Assembly (NCBI GenBank): GCA_022749655.1
Contig: CP094244.1
Span: 1 to 64,000, forward strand
From: Xanthomonas phaseoli pv. phaseoli
GTDB taxonomy: Bacteria > Pseudomonadota > Gammaproteobacteria > Xanthomonadales > Xanthomonadaceae
Direction: 5' to 3'
DNA: 64,000 bases
The translations under genes were made by a program, and so were the position numbers. This document shows, in pieces, positions 9,530-18,841 of this stretch; position 1 is the stretch's first letter; each line of letters opens with the position of its first letter. Below the pieces are notes generated by a model. The model had not been told where the DNA came from. It made no database searches and saw nothing but the letters and a program-made list of their open reading frames with translations.

Positions 9530-9841
9530 ATGAACGTCAAGCCTGCCGAAGTGCCTGCCATCGTCGCGGAACTCATGGCCAAGTACGACACCGCCCGAAG
9601 CCGCGCGATCCAGGCGCAGGGCTCCCAATTCAACGAAGCCGCGTTCCACGCCTGGTTCACCCAGCAGGTGCAGGGACCGGAAGCGCTGGCGGCTACTGCC
9701 GGCAACCTGGCGGCCGCACTGATGATCGCCCGAGACTACATGGACGACCACACCGGCCAGCACGAAGACATCGCGGCCGTAGATGCCGCTTTGGCGCACT
9801 ACAACGAACTCGTCGCCCTCTCTCAGAAGAAAAAGCAATGA
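9530..9841 (+). CDS. Hypothetical protein, 103 aa
   Basis: A small, mostly helical protein (AVPAIVAELMAKYDTARSRAI type segments) of unknown function. First gene of a short operon: its stop overlaps the start of the next gene (ATGA at 9838). The start is the ATG after GAGCGAAGC; no alternative Met lies upstream in frame. Confidence 0.65.
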   Translation: MNVKPAEVPAIVAELMAKYDTARSRAIQAQGSQFNEAAFHAWFTQQVQGPEALAATAGNLAAALMIARDYMDDHTGQHEDIAAVDAALAHYNELVALSQKKKQ

Positions 9842-10068
9842 ACATCGAGCCGATCGAACTCGCCGCCATCCTCGCAGGCCTTCGCCTGCTTCAGCGGCAC
9901 GACGCGCTGCCGGCTGACATCGATTCCATTCTGACCGACGCCGGTCCGCGCATCACCGATAGCGACATCGACGCGCTGTGCGAGCGCATCAACGCCGGCG
10001 ACTTGGTGCCTGCCAAAGCGGTTTCCACGTTGGTCAAGGCAGCGCGGGACACCCGGTCGCTGTCCTGA
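9838..10068 (+). CDS. Hypothetical protein, 76 aa
   Basis: A small acidic helical protein (LAAILAGLRLLQRHDALPADID) coupled by a 4-base overlap to the preceding gene. Function unknown. It sits in the accessory small-gene zone near the IS256 element. Confidence 0.6.
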   Translation: MNIEPIELAAILAGLRLLQRHDALPADIDSILTDAGPRITDSDIDALCERINAGDLVPAKAVSTLVKAARDTRSLS

Positions 10069-10111
10069 TCCCGCACCAGCCAAGCGTCACTCACAGCTAG
10101 GAGTAATCCGC

Positions 10112-10432
10112 ATGTCGAACTATCAGCAAATCCATGGTTTCACCGCCGCCGGCGACGAACGTTTCCGGACCTTCATCGCGGCCCACTTCGCCGATAATCC
10201 GTTCATCGCCGCGCACTACCATGGCGATCCCGAGGAAGCGCGCCGTGACTGCCTCAGTGTGTTGGAAGACAACTTGAATGGCGCCGGCGGCCCGCTGACC
10301 TGGGGGCTTCTGTCGCCCAGCAGTCCGGGCGATCTGCCCCACAGCTTCACGGTGGACCTCGATGAACTCATCATCGCGGACGTGGACAACGGCGACGAGG
10401 ACGACGCCGACACCGCCGCCTCGGCGGCCTAG
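10112..10432 (+). CDS. Hypothetical acidic protein, 106 aa
   Basis: Starts MSNYQQIHGFTAAGDERF after an AGGAG site 9 bases upstream and ends in a very acidic tail (DVDNGDEDDADTA). It is part of the same run of small genes. The acidic, DNA-mimic-like tail is noted but no function is assigned. Confidence 0.6.
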   Translation: MSNYQQIHGFTAAGDERFRTFIAAHFADNPFIAAHYHGDPEEARRDCLSVLEDNLNGAGGPLTWGLLSPSSPGDLPHSFTVDLDELIIADVDNGDEDDADTAASAA

Positions 10433-10591
10433 GGAGGCGCCATGCAGCAGTCCATGACGCTTAGCGATTCCCTGCCGCCCCCATGCAAGCGCACACTCAT
10501 GGGGTAAGCTCACCCCGGCCGTTGAAGACAAATTCCCTCATATGTCACGCAACCCCTGTTTCCCGCAGCTCACGATCCGCAGGAACGATCG

Positions 10592-11632
10592 ATGAACTCC
10601 GCACAGCGCATCGATGCGCTCACCGGAATTCGCGGACTGGCCGCGTTGCTAGTGGTCTATTCGCATCTTGCGGAAGACGGATTCTTCTCGCGTAGCCATC
10701 TGTATCCGGGCGAAGTGGGCGTCATGGTGTTTTTCACCCTGAGCGGATTCCTGATGGCCTTTCTCTACGGCCACAAGCAATTCGACTACTCTTCCGTGGT
10801 GCGCTATGGCATCTCGCGTTTTTCGCGGATCGCTCCGGCCTATCTGTTTGTCGTGATCGGCTCCTACCTGATCTACAACCTGATCGACCCATCGTTCGTC
10901 TACGCGATCACCCATCACAACTTGCTGCGTCACCTGTTGTTCTCCGGCAACGTGTCCGCGCTGTGGAGCATTCCACCGGAGGTGCAGTTCTACGCGGTGT
11001 TCGTGGTCCTGTGGTTCGCACTGTGGAAATTCAGAAACCAAGGCAACGCCTCCGTGCTTGCAATCGTCCTGACCGCGATTTTTCTGCTGATCTCCTACCG
11101 CGACCAACTGCCCGGCACCTTTGTCGGCTCCAAGATGCAGTACTTCTTCTCGGGCGTGCTGTTCGGGTTGTTCCGCAATCAAGCCTGGTCCGACAAGGGT
11201 ATGCGCACGCTTGCGTTGCTGCAAGGCCTGACGCTGATCGTTATCGGCTTGGTCATCGCAAGTATCCTGCCGGTGGAATTCGGCAGCAAGCGCGAGTTCT
11301 ACAACTATCTGGAAGGCGCGTTGTTCTCGGGCATCTTCGTGTTCATGTTCTCCTTCGATACACCGCTGAGCAAGCTGCTGTTCGGCTATCGGCCGATCAT
11401 GATGTGCGGCGAGTTCAGCTTCTCGATGTATCTGCTAAATATTCCGGTGATCTATGTCGCCATGAAATTACTGGGCGACCAGGCGCATACCCCGGCCATG
11501 GCCGCGCTGATCACCTTGGTGGTTTTCTTGCTGGCATGGCTGATGTATCGCGTCATCGAGCTGCCCGGTAACACGCTGTTGCGGCGCATTGGAACCAGGC
11601 TTTCCGAAGCGCGTCCGTTAGGGATGGTCTGA
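10592..11632 (+). CDS. Acyltransferase family 3 membrane protein
   Basis: A 346-aa protein with about ten hydrophobic segments and the acyltransferase-3 signature at the N-terminus: RIDALTGIRGLAALLVVYSHL, where the His after YS is the catalytic candidate, then FFTLSGFLM and an Arg-rich loop YGISRFSRIAPAYLF. The C-terminal part has EFSFSMYLLNIPVI. Members such as OafA and NodX move acyl (often acetyl) groups onto lipopolysaccharide, exopolysaccharide or Nod factors at the inner membrane. The substrate here is unknown. It stands alone between IS remnants, so it looks like imported cargo that could alter surface polysaccharide. Confidence 0.85.
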   Translation: MNSAQRIDALTGIRGLAALLVVYSHLAEDGFFSRSHLYPGEVGVMVFFTLSGFLMAFLYGHKQFDYSSVVRYGISRFSRIAPAYLFVVIGSYLIYNLIDPSFVYAITHHNLLRHLLFSGNVSALWSIPPEVQFYAVFVVLWFALWKFRNQGNASVLAIVLTAIFLLISYRDQLPGTFVGSKMQYFFSGVLFGLFRNQAWSDKGMRTLALLQGLTLIVIGLVIASILPVEFGSKREFYNYLEGALFSGIFVFMFSFDTPLSKLLFGYRPIMMCGEFSFSMYLLNIPVIYVAMKLLGDQAHTPAMAALITLVVFLLAWLMYRVIELPGNTLLRRIGTRLSEARPLGMV

Positions 11633-11735
11633 TCAATGCGGCCAGAGGATGCGTCGACCCGCATCGGTAGCGCTGACTACGCTCACACCTTCGGTTTTTC
11701 GCTGTTTCCAGCGCATTCTCGGGGCGTTCTCCCCA

Positions 11736-11837
11736 TTACAGGCACAACTTCCCAACGGCAGGCATCAACTGCTTCCGCTTCAGCCACAGGTTCGACAGCG
11801 CAAAGAGCGTCAGCACCTGCGCGGTGTTTTTGACCAG
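11736..11837 (-). pseudogene. C-terminal fragment of an IS transposase (IS5-like)
   Basis: Reading the minus strand gives LVKNTAQVLTLFALSNLW followed by LKRKQLM and a stop, which resembles the C-terminus of IS5-family transposases of xanthomonads. The rest is missing: IS256 copy 2 begins at the next base. This is evidence of IS-into-IS insertion followed by loss of one side. The family call rests on a 33-residue remnant. Confidence 0.5.
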
Positions 11838-13165
11838 GGGCGTGTCCTAGATTTTTGTGTAACCGGGCCACAGGCAGGAGACTGCCACCTAACCCGGAGA
11901 CACCATGAGCCCACGCACACATGAGGTACCCGACGAGCTGCTTAGCAGCCTGTTGGTCAACTACACCAAACCCGAGGATCTGATCGGCGAGAACGGCCTG
12001 CTCAAGCAGCTGACCAAGCGGTTGGTGGAGCGGGCGCTGGACGCGGAGATGACCGAACACCTCGGTCATGACAAGCATGAGCCGGTCGCCAACGCGGCCG
12101 GCAACACGCGCAACGGACGCAGCCGCAAGACGCTCAAGGGCGAGTTCGGCGAGCTGCCGATCGAGATTCCGCGTGATCGCCACGGCAGCTTCGCGCCACA
12201 GCTGATCCCCAAGCACCAGACCCGCTGGGCCGGCTTCGATGACAAGATCTTGTCGTTGTACGCGCGCGGCATGACCGTGCGCGAGATCCAGTCGCACCTG
12301 GAGGAGATGTACGGCACCGAGGTGTCGCCGAGTCTGATTTCCTCAGTCACCGATGCGGTCGTCGAGGAGGTCAAGGCGTGGCAGGCGCGGCCACTGGATC
12401 CGGTCTATCCGATCGTCTATCTGGACTGCATCCACGTCAAAGTGCGCGAGGGCGCGGTGCGGGTCAAGGCGGTGTACCTGGCCATCGGCATCACCATGGG
12501 CGGCGAGAAGGAAGTGCTGGGCCTATGGCTGGCGCAGGCCGAGGGTGCCAAGTTTTGGCTGCAAGTCGTGACGGAGCTACGCAACCGCGGGGTGCAGGAC
12601 ATCTTCATTGCCTGCGTCGATGGCCTGAAGGGGTTTCCCGAGGCGATCGAGGCGGTGTTCCCGCAGACCACCGTGCAGCTGTGCATCGTGCACATGGTGC
12701 GGCACAGCCTGAACTACGTCTCGTGGAAACGCCGCGCCGAGGTTGCCGCCGATCTCAAGCGCATTTACGCCTGCGCCACCGTCGAGGAGGCCGAGCAGGC
12801 ACTGACCGAGTTCGAGGCCAAGTGGGACGCCCAGTACCCGCCCATCAGCCAGTCATGGCGGCGCAATTGGTCACGACTGATCCCGTTCTTCGACTACCCA
12901 CCGGAGATCCGCAAGGTGATCTATACGACCAAGCCATCGAGTCGGTCAACATGAGCCTGCGCAAGCTGACCAAGAACCGCGGCGCGTTCCCCAGCGACGA
13001 AGCCTTGATGAAACTGTTCTACCTGGCTCTGCGCAACATCACCAAGAAATGGACGCTGCCGATCCGCGACTGGAAGGCTGCGCTGAACCGCTTTACGATC
13101 CAGTTCGAGGGGCGACTTCCTCAGCGGTAACCCAAACCACGGTTACACAAAATTCTGCACACGCT
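11838..13165 (+). mobile_element. IS256-family element, copy 2
   Basis: A 1328-bp element nearly identical to copy 1. Its flanks, TTGACCAG on the left and CGGACTCG on the right, do not match, so one side has been rearranged since insertion. It differs from copy 1 by an extra T in the left end (ATTTTTG) and a missing C inside the transposase. Confidence 0.9.
11905..13130 (+). pseudogene. IS256-family transposase with one-base frameshift
   Basis: Same protein as the gene at 7619 until residue 345, where ACCAACGCCATC in copy 1 reads ACCAAGCCATC here. The lost C throws the frame before the NAIESVNMS motif that carries the catalytic Glu. The rest continues in the next frame to 13130. It could be a true mutation or a base-calling error. 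Confidence 0.85.
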
Positions 13166-13228
13166 CGGACTCGGGAATAGTCCTTGCATGTCCTGCTTTG
13201 CACGCTACGTGCGAAACAGGTTGAGCCA

Positions 13229-13516
13229 ATGAAACTTCGTATTCTGTTGCTTGTGCTTGCTATGACCGGTGCACCAGCAGTGCTTGCCAAAAAGCCAGCG
13301 CCAACGCTGTCAGACACTCAGGTAAGGGCTGTGCTGATTAGCGAATCGATCAGGTCGTATCCCGGGAACTGCCCCTGTCCCTACAACACAGCCAGCAATG
13401 GGAGCAGCTGCGGCCGTCGTAGCGCGTATAGCCGTGGCGGCGGTTATTCCCCTCTGTGTTATCCCAAGGATGTAACGACCGAAATGGTTACTGATTACCG
13501 CCGAGGAGCGCACTGA
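13229..13516 (+). CDS. Small secreted protein with Cys-rich centre
   Basis: A 95-aa protein with a signal peptide (MKLRILLLVLAMTGAPAVLAKK, cleavage likely after VLA). The mature part has four Cys in NCPCPYNTASNGSSCG and PLCYPKDV. The core SAYSRGGGYSPLCYP is known to me from small periplasmic proteins of unknown role. It lies 63 bases after IS256 copy 2, which may supply its promoter. Confidence 0.65.
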   Translation: MKLRILLLVLAMTGAPAVLAKKPAPTLSDTQVRAVLISESIRSYPGNCPCPYNTASNGSSCGRRSAYSRGGGYSPLCYPKDVTTEMVTDYRRGAH

Positions 13517-13600
13517 AGCTTCAACTGAAGGCGATCAGTCCGTCAAGTTGGCTCCCGTCGTGACGCTAACGATGTATCAAGCAAAAATATCGAGATACTC

Positions 13601-13906
13601 ATGAAAAAGGCAAAAATCACTTTTGCGGTACTCGCACTGCTCGCATCTGTTGCAGTGTCAGCCCAGACACATGTCAAAGGCTACTATCGCGCCAACGGCA
13701 CCTACGTGCAGTCCCATTATCGCAGCGCCGCCAACAGCACGACGCTCGATAACTATTCGACACGCGGGAACGTCAACCCCTACACCGGCCAGGCTGGCAC
13801 AGTGGATCCGTACAAGGCGCAAAGTACCTACCGCCAGCCCGCTCCGCAACCAACCTACACCCCATCTGATACCGTGCCAGCCAATCCATACAACTCCGGC
13901 TACTGA
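13601..13906 (+). CDS. Small secreted Tyr/Pro-rich protein
   Basis: A 101-aa protein with a clear signal peptide (MKKAKITFAVLALLASVAVSA|QTH). The mature part holds HVKGYYRANGTYVQSHYRS and NYSTRGNVNPYTGQAGTVDP, a motif set found in short exported proteins that often sit near phage or plasmid genes. Function unknown. IS copy C begins three bases after its stop codon. Confidence 0.65.
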   Translation: MKKAKITFAVLALLASVAVSAQTHVKGYYRANGTYVQSHYRSAANSTTLDNYSTRGNVNPYTGQAGTVDPYKAQSTYRQPAPQPTYTPSDTVPANPYNSGY

Positions 13907-13946
13907 TAGGGTAATCCCCCACTTCTAGCGGTCGCCAGAAGTGGAG

Positions 13947-14774
13947 CTAAGCGGCCATCGCCAACTTCATGGCAGGCGTGATGCCGCCGAGCGCCATATT
14001 CGGACGCTCGTGGTTGTACGTCCATAGCCAGCGGGTGGCTTTGTCCTGCACCTGGTCGATGGTGTCGAACAGGGTTTGGGCGAGCCAGGCGTAGCGGATG
14101 GTGCGGTTGTAGCGTTCAACGTAGGCGTTCTGCTGTGGCTTGCCCGGCTGGATGTGCTCGACCCGGATACCATGCCGCTGCGCCCAGGACAGCAACGCGC
14201 CACTGATGTATTCAGGGCCGTTGTCGCAGCGGATCACGGCGGGCTTGCCGCGCCACTCGATGATCTGCTCCAGCGATCGGATCACACGGGCTGACGGCAG
14301 CGACAGATCCACCTCGATCCCCAGCCCCTCGCGATTGAAGTCGTCGAGCACATTGAACAGCCGGAAGCTGCGGCCGTCGGCCAACTGGTCGTGCATGAAG
14401 TCCATCGACCAGACCTGGTTGATAGCCTCCGGCACCGCCAGAGGCTCGGGCCGCTCACGCACCAGCCGCTTCCTCGGCTTGATCCGCAGGTTCAACTCCA
14501 GCTCGCGGTAGATCCGGTAGACCCGCTTGTGATTCCAGCCAAAGCCCTTCACGTTGCGCAGGTACAGGTAGCACAGGCCAAAGCCCCAGTCGCGATGGGC
14601 GGTCGTCAGGCGGACCAGCCAGTCGGCGATCCGGGCGTTCTGCTCGCTGGCCTTGGCCTGGTAGCGGAAGCAGGTCTCGCTCACCGCGAAGGCCTGGCAG
14701 GCGTGGCGGATGTTCGTACGCCCGCTCGTGACTGCCGATTGGGCCATCTCGCGTCGCTGAGATGGCCTCACCAT
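13947..14774 (-). CDS. IS3-family transposase OrfB, copy C
   Basis: A 275-aa DDE transposase, identical in protein to copy B. The catalytic residues in [14 protein letters not shown] and YVERYNRT are intact. Its frame stays open far upstream through orfA and beyond the IS, which is an overlapping-frame artefact and not a real fusion. Confidence 0.9.
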   Translation of the reverse strand: MVRPSQRREMAQSAVTSGRTNIRHACQAFAVSETCFRYQAKASEQNARIADWLVRLTTAHRDWGFGLCYLYLRNVKGFGWNHKRVYRIYRELELNLRIKPRKRLVRERPEPLAVPEAINQVWSMDFMHDQLADGRSFRLFNVLDDFNREGLGIEVDLSLPSARVIRSLEQIIEWRGKPAVIRCDNGPEYISGALLSWAQRHGIRVEHIQPGKPQQNAYVERYNRTIRYAWLAQTLFDTIDQVQDKATRWLWTYNHERPNMALGGITPAMKLAMAA

Positions 14775-15034
14775 TTTTTTGCGAGCGCTTCCTTCAGCAG
14801 GTCGGTACTGAGCTGCGCCTCGGCGTACATCTTCTTGAGCCGGCGGTTCTCCTCCTCCAGCTCCTTCATGCGCGCGACCATGGACACGTCCATGCCGCCG
14901 AACTTGCTGCGCCACTTGTAGAACGTGGCCGAGCTGATGCCGTGCTCGCGGCACAGCTCCGGCACGGGCGCACCGGCCTGGGCCTGCTTGAGCACGGCGA
15001 TGATCTGGCTGTCGGTAAAGCGGGACTTCTTCAT
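14768..15034 (-). CDS. IS3-family OrfA, copy C
   Basis: An 88-aa HTH protein with [12 protein letters not shown] at the start and ALAKKW before the stop. The seven-A run for frameshifting is present. The upstream leader differs slightly from other copies (CCTCGAGAAAGGATACG), so this copy is slightly diverged. Confidence 0.88.
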   Translation of the reverse strand: MKKSRFTDSQIIAVLKQAQAGAPVPELCREHGISSATFYKWRSKFGGMDVSMVARMKELEEENRRLKKMYAEAQLSTDLLKEALAKKW

Positions 15035-15102
15035 GGAACCTCCTCGAGAAAGGATACGAGAAAATTCCACTTCTGGCGTCTGCTAATGGGCGGGGGATTA
15101 CC

Positions 15103-15593
15103 CCGGCTACTACCCCGGCATGCCGAAGGAGGCCGCACGGAAGATGGGCCTTACCGGCTGCGCTGTCCAATACCAAGCAGTGGAATGCAAGGCAACGCAG
15201 CCGCTCAAGATCGGTGGGGCCACGTCCACCGCCAGCACGATCACGCTGGACGAGCACACCGGGCGCGTTGCGGCGGTGGAATTTCAATTCCAGCGCGAGG
15301 CCTACGCAGCTCTCGCCGATGCGCTGGTGGCGCAGCTCGGCAAGCCCACGGCCAAAGATGGCGACTACCAAGCCAGGGAGTGGGCCAGCGCCGGCCGCGG
15401 CGCATGTGTGGACGTGCTTGTCTGGCATCGCGGTGGCGATGATGTGCTCGCCTTGTGCGGGCCAGGCTGGCGACGCACTGGCCTCACCTACCTGGTCGTC
15501 GACCGCCAGGCCGGCCGTGGCAAAGCATGGGCAAAGATCGCGACAGCCCGTGCAAAGAGCGCTCAGACAGCCGGTTCGTTCAACTCCAACTAG
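15103..15593 (+). pseudogene. Hypothetical gene lacking its 5' end
   Basis: An open frame enters from IS copy C as [18 protein letters not shown] and runs to a stop at 15593 (about 160 aa). It has mixed alpha-beta character and two Cys ([15 protein letters not shown]). The first in-frame Met is at 15120, with no good ribosome site. The original N-terminus, perhaps with a signal peptide, was probably lost when the IS junction formed. Function unknown. Confidence 0.55.
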
Positions 15594-15716
15594 GCAGGCT
15601 TCTCGCAAGCACGCTAACTGGTTGCCGCACAAATCGAAGCCGCTCCGGGAACCTTGCGCTGGGATAGGTGGTGACCTGAGCAAGTTCGCCAATTGTGGGC
15701 AGAAATAGCTAGGTTG

Positions 15717-16811
15717 TTAAACTCCGTGCATTAAGGTGCCCAACGGAAGCGGCGAGGTCGCTCCGTTGTGCAAAGCGATGATGTGCTCGGGCTCGGAAGC
15801 AAACCAAGCGAAGGAGCGCCAAGCGAGCTCGGCGATTGTCTTTTTGAAGGCAGTGTGTGAGCGGTCAAGATAGGCCGTCACGAAAGCTACCGCTTCCGGC
15901 GTGAAACCGGCATCTGCCGCAATCTGCATGAAGGCTTCTCGCCGTTGCATCGTGATTGGTCCATCGGTCGCGACAACTTCGATGAACACCAGCAGGAAGC
16001 CCGTTACGCCACCACCGCCTAGGTCTACAAGGATGATGTCTGGCAAGTTGCGGTCGGCCGTAATTTTTAGCTTCAGTGACTTGGCAAGCTCATCGTCTCT
16101 AGAGACGACTTTCGCGCCGCTCTCGCTCACCCATAAAACGGCTGGCTGCGTGAGGAAGCGAGCGGCAAATTCTTCAATGACCGCTTTCGATATGACGGAG
16201 CTCGGGCCGGGTGCCATCCGGCGCGTTTCGCCGTTTGGAAAGGTCACCATTACACCCTCATCAGTCGGCGCAGCACCACGCCGCACGAGCGCGATGCGCG
16301 CCATCGCCGATGCTGAAAGGTGAGCTTCCTGCCAAGCAGTGATGGCTGCGATCAGGTCGTCTCCAGCAAGTGCAGGGTCAAACAACGCGGCGAAGTCAGT
16401 CTTGAGCGCATAGCGCGGCAGGCCAGAAGTCGTTGGCAAACCTGTCCGCTCTGCCACAGCGTTATTCGTGATGAACCCTTGGCGCAAAGTTTCGTCGCGA
16501 AGAGGCTCGCGACTGTTTTCCTCGTACCAACGTTGCCCAGCTACCCGGAACCCCGGCTTCATGGCTCCGAGGCCGTAGGCCTCTCGCACTGCATCGTCAC
16601 TTAGCAGTGCTTGCTCGACCGTCATACGCATCACATGTTTCGGAGCAAGCCAACGGCCAGTGCCTTCGACTGCCCCGATGTATAGCATCACAAACACCGC
16701 CGAGGCGGCCATTTCCCGAATGCAATAGTTACGATTGGGAGTGCCTTCCTGAAAGATGAGGGGCAGTCGCTGGTGAATGGTTCGCCGGTCGACGTAGGGA
16801 GGCAAGCTCAC
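15717..16811 (-). CDS. BsuBI/PstI-type restriction endonuclease
   Basis: A 364-aa protein with the C-terminal domain of the BsuBI/PstI family. The PD-(D/E)XK-like core is seen as LPDIILVDLG (about residues 248-257) followed by FLLVFIEVVATDGPI, and then MQRREAF and SFAWFASEPEHIIAL. Known members cut CTGCAG; the specificity here is inferred from the family only. The start overlaps the stop of the upstream methyltransferase gene by 4 bases (ATGA), so expression follows the methylase, a safe order for a mobile restriction system. Confidence 0.85.
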   Translation of the reverse strand: MSLPPYVDRRTIHQRLPLIFQEGTPNRNYCIREMAASAVFVMLYIGAVEGTGRWLAPKHVMRMTVEQALLSDDAVREAYGLGAMKPGFRVAGQRWYEENSREPLRDETLRQGFITNNAVAERTGLPTTSGLPRYALKTDFAALFDPALAGDDLIAAITAWQEAHLSASAMARIALVRRGAAPTDEGVMVTFPNGETRRMAPGPSSVISKAVIEEFAARFLTQPAVLWVSESGAKVVSRDDELAKSLKLKITADRNLPDIILVDLGGGGVTGFLLVFIEVVATDGPITMQRREAFMQIAADAGFTPEAVAFVTAYLDRSHTAFKKTIAELAWRSFAWFASEPEHIIALHNGATSPLPLGTLMHGV

Positions 16812-18595
16812 GCTTCACCTTCTGTCGCATACAGCTTGGCGCAGGCCTTCTCGACGCTCGCGCGTGTGACTTTGCTGCCAACCATTCTCTTCAGGTCGCT
16901 TGCAGTGGGCAGGGGCAAATTCTCAAGCTCGTATGCAGAAACCGCAACGCTACCGCTCATGCAACGGAAGGCCCGATCGGCGGCATCGCTGTTAAGAAAC
17001 GCCGCAAGCAGCGCGGGCGACACCGCTGGATTTTCCACGGTAGGAATCATCATGTTGAGATGGTTCTCAATCGTAACGCCGGCGTGCCGCTTGATGAACG
17101 ATGCCGGCATCTCTGCAGCGATGAGCCGGCGAGCTTGCTCTTTCGCTGTTGTCCGCTGGAGCAGAACGCAAGGCTTGCGAACGACCAGCCAATCATCACC
17201 AGGCTGAAGGCGAAGAAATGGCTTGTGGTTCCGCTTTTCTGCCCGGAGAACGAAACGGCCATCGCTGGTCACGCTTTCAGCCCATACGAGAGGGACGGTG
17301 CCAGCTTCTTCGCTGTCGCACAGTTGCGGCTTGAATCGGTTCCACACGAGGGGGCCTGTGCTTACTTTGTAGCCCCAATCTGCCAGGCGCGCCGACATGG
17401 CGCGCAGCCTCTTCGCAAGCTCTGCTTCGTCGGCGTGCCTGGGCAGGAACCAAGGGGCCGTTGCTTTGCGCGGCAAGGTGAAGTGGCCAGCGGGCTCAGC
17501 TTTGACCGGCACGCCAGGCTGCGCTTCGATGAAGGACACGACAGCGCGGGCGCGCTTTGCGCCCTTGCGATAGGTGGCCAGGACTGTTTCCTGCAGTACG
17601 TCGTCGAACACACCTTTGCGTGCCGTCACGAAGTCCAGCGAGACCGGCGGAGCTTCCTTGTGCAAAACGGCGCGCAAATTCTTGAAGTACTCCCCGGCAA
17701 GGAAGCTCGATGGCGTCAGGAATGAAACTAGGCCATCGGGCTTTGCCAGGCGCACGGCCAGATCCATGAACAGGCCGTATAGGTTCGCGTGACCGTAGAG
17801 ACTTCGCGAAAAGTATTCGCGCCTTTCAGCGGCCAGCTTCAGCCTACCAAACGGCGGATTGCCGACAACCAAATCGAAGCCCTTGCTCTTTGTAATGGAG
17901 AGGCTATCGCATACGGTCAGAACAGCGGTCGGTCTCCGGCCGCAAGCCACGATGAGCGGCAGTGCTGCAGCTTCGACGAATACCTGCGCCATCCAGGCCG
18001 CAAAGGGATCGAGCTCAAAGCCGCGCAGCCTGGCCGAGAGATTGTGGATAGCTACTGCTGGGGAGCAGTCACCGAGGGACTTCAGTAGTCGCCGTGCCGC
18101 AGGCACAAGAAACGCGCCCGCTCCCGCTGCCGGGTCGAGCACATGGGCACGCGACCAATCTAGGCCTGCCGCCTCTGCTTGGTCGAGCAACCGCTCGGCC
18201 AATGCTGGCGGGGTGTAAAAACGCCCGCTCCGAACGCCACTCACTGGGGAGGAGCGCGGTGTAGAGCAGCCCGAGGTTAGATGCAGCGTCTTCGACAGAC
18301 AGGCGCGCAATAGCCTGCCCAAACTGGATTGCGGCGCGGCGACCAGCTTCTGGAAAGTCGCACGCCGTGTGCGGGGAGGCTGCACGGCCAGTCCCGAGCC
18401 AAGCTGCTCCCAATAGGCTTTGACGGCGTGTGCCGTGACGGCCTCAGCAAACGCGAGCTGTGAGCGTTCAGCAGTCGCCTTGCTTTGTGTTCGCAGAACC
18501 GCTCGCAGCTGCGAAGGTGAAGGCAGTTCGGCAGGCGAAGGCGGTGGCTCGCTCCGTAATGCAAGTCCATTTGCGGCGGTGTCTAAGGTCATCAT
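16808..18595 (-). CDS. Class N6-adenine DNA methyltransferase of the R-M module
   Basis: About 595 aa. Motif I is DPAAGAGAFLVPAAR, the catalytic motif IV is NPPF in DLVVGNPPFGRLKL, and motif X lies just upstream as GRFYTPPALAERLL. The order I before IV fits gamma-type N6-adenine enzymes that partner BsuBI/PstI nucleases. The start is set at the ATG that overlaps the upstream stop (ATGA, 18592-18595). Between roughly 18225 and 18350 the neighbouring frame reads NLGLLYTALLPSEWRSER, the segment expected before GRFYTPP. The printed frame there is thus probably wrong because of two compensating base errors. Confidence 0.85.
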   Translation of the reverse strand: MMTLDTAANGLALRSEPPPSPAELPSPSQLRAVLRTQSKATAERSQLAFAEAVTAHAVKAYWEQLGSGLAVQPPRTRRATFQKLVAAPQSSLGRLLRACLSKTLHLTSGCSTPRSSPVSGVRSGRFYTPPALAERLLDQAEAAGLDWSRAHVLDPAAGAGAFLVPAARRLLKSLGDCSPAVAIHNLSARLRGFELDPFAAWMAQVFVEAAALPLIVACGRRPTAVLTVCDSLSITKSKGFDLVVGNPPFGRLKLAAERREYFSRSLYGHANLYGLFMDLAVRLAKPDGLVSFLTPSSFLAGEYFKNLRAVLHKEAPPVSLDFVTARKGVFDDVLQETVLATYRKGAKRARAVVSFIEAQPGVPVKAEPAGHFTLPRKATAPWFLPRHADEAELAKRLRAMSARLADWGYKVSTGPLVWNRFKPQLCDSEEAGTVPLVWAESVTSDGRFVLRAEKRNHKPFLRLQPGDDWLVVRKPCVLLQRTTAKEQARRLIAAEMPASFIKRHAGVTIENHLNMMIPTVENPAVSPALLAAFLNSDAADRAFRCMSGSVAVSAYELENLPLPTASDLKRMVGSKVTRASVEKACAKLYATEGEA

Positions 18596-18786
18596 TTCGT
18601 CTCCAGCAGCGGCCATTGGGCGGCGATGTACTTCTCGGCGGCCTCGCGGATAACCCAGGCAACCGAAACCTTTTTCTGCTTCGCTATGGCTTGCAGCGTC
18701 TGGTAAATCTCAGGCGGCAGGCTCGCTGAGGCACGAGTCGCACGCGGCTTGCCTGTAGGTTTACGACCTCGTTTTGCAACGGCCAT
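18592..18786 (-). CDS. Small ribbon-helix-helix regulator of the R-M module
   Basis: A 64-aa basic protein: RGRKPTGKPRATRASASLPPEIYQTL followed by an amphipathic helix (VSVAWVIREAAEKYIA), the pattern of CopG/Arc repressors. It is the first gene of a three-gene operon with 4-base overlaps into the methyltransferase and then the nuclease. I infer an autoregulatory role that delays nuclease expression after transfer. Most controller proteins of such systems are HTH, so an RHH one is unusual. Confidence 0.72.
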   Translation of the reverse strand: MAVAKRGRKPTGKPRATRASASLPPEIYQTLQAIAKQKKVSVAWVIREAAEKYIAAQWPLLETK

Positions 18787-18841
18787 GGACAGTGCACCTG
18801 ATTTAGTTGCAGCACTTTACATCACTTCGAACCCACAACCA

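Larger units (their letters stand above)
13910..15102 (-). mobile_element. IS3-family element, copy C
   Basis: Third copy of the 1193-bp element, minus orientation, bounded by GGTAATCCCC and GGGGATTACC. Flanks ATAG and CCGG do not match. CCGGCTAC occurs both 12 bases before the left end and directly after the right end, which may be chance or a trace of the original joining. The downstream gene lacks its 5' end, so a deletion next to this IS is likely. Confidence 0.88.

Noticed and set aside
3158..15106. Inversion between IS copies B and C
   Set aside because: An inversion would exchange flanks as reverse complements; GGGT/GCGC and ATAG/CCGG do not fit that.
13947..15692. A 581-aa open frame joining orfB to upstream sequence
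   Set aside because: It is the OrfB frame left open through orfA and past the IS end. The upstream 300 residues match no protein and run antisense to a likely gene.
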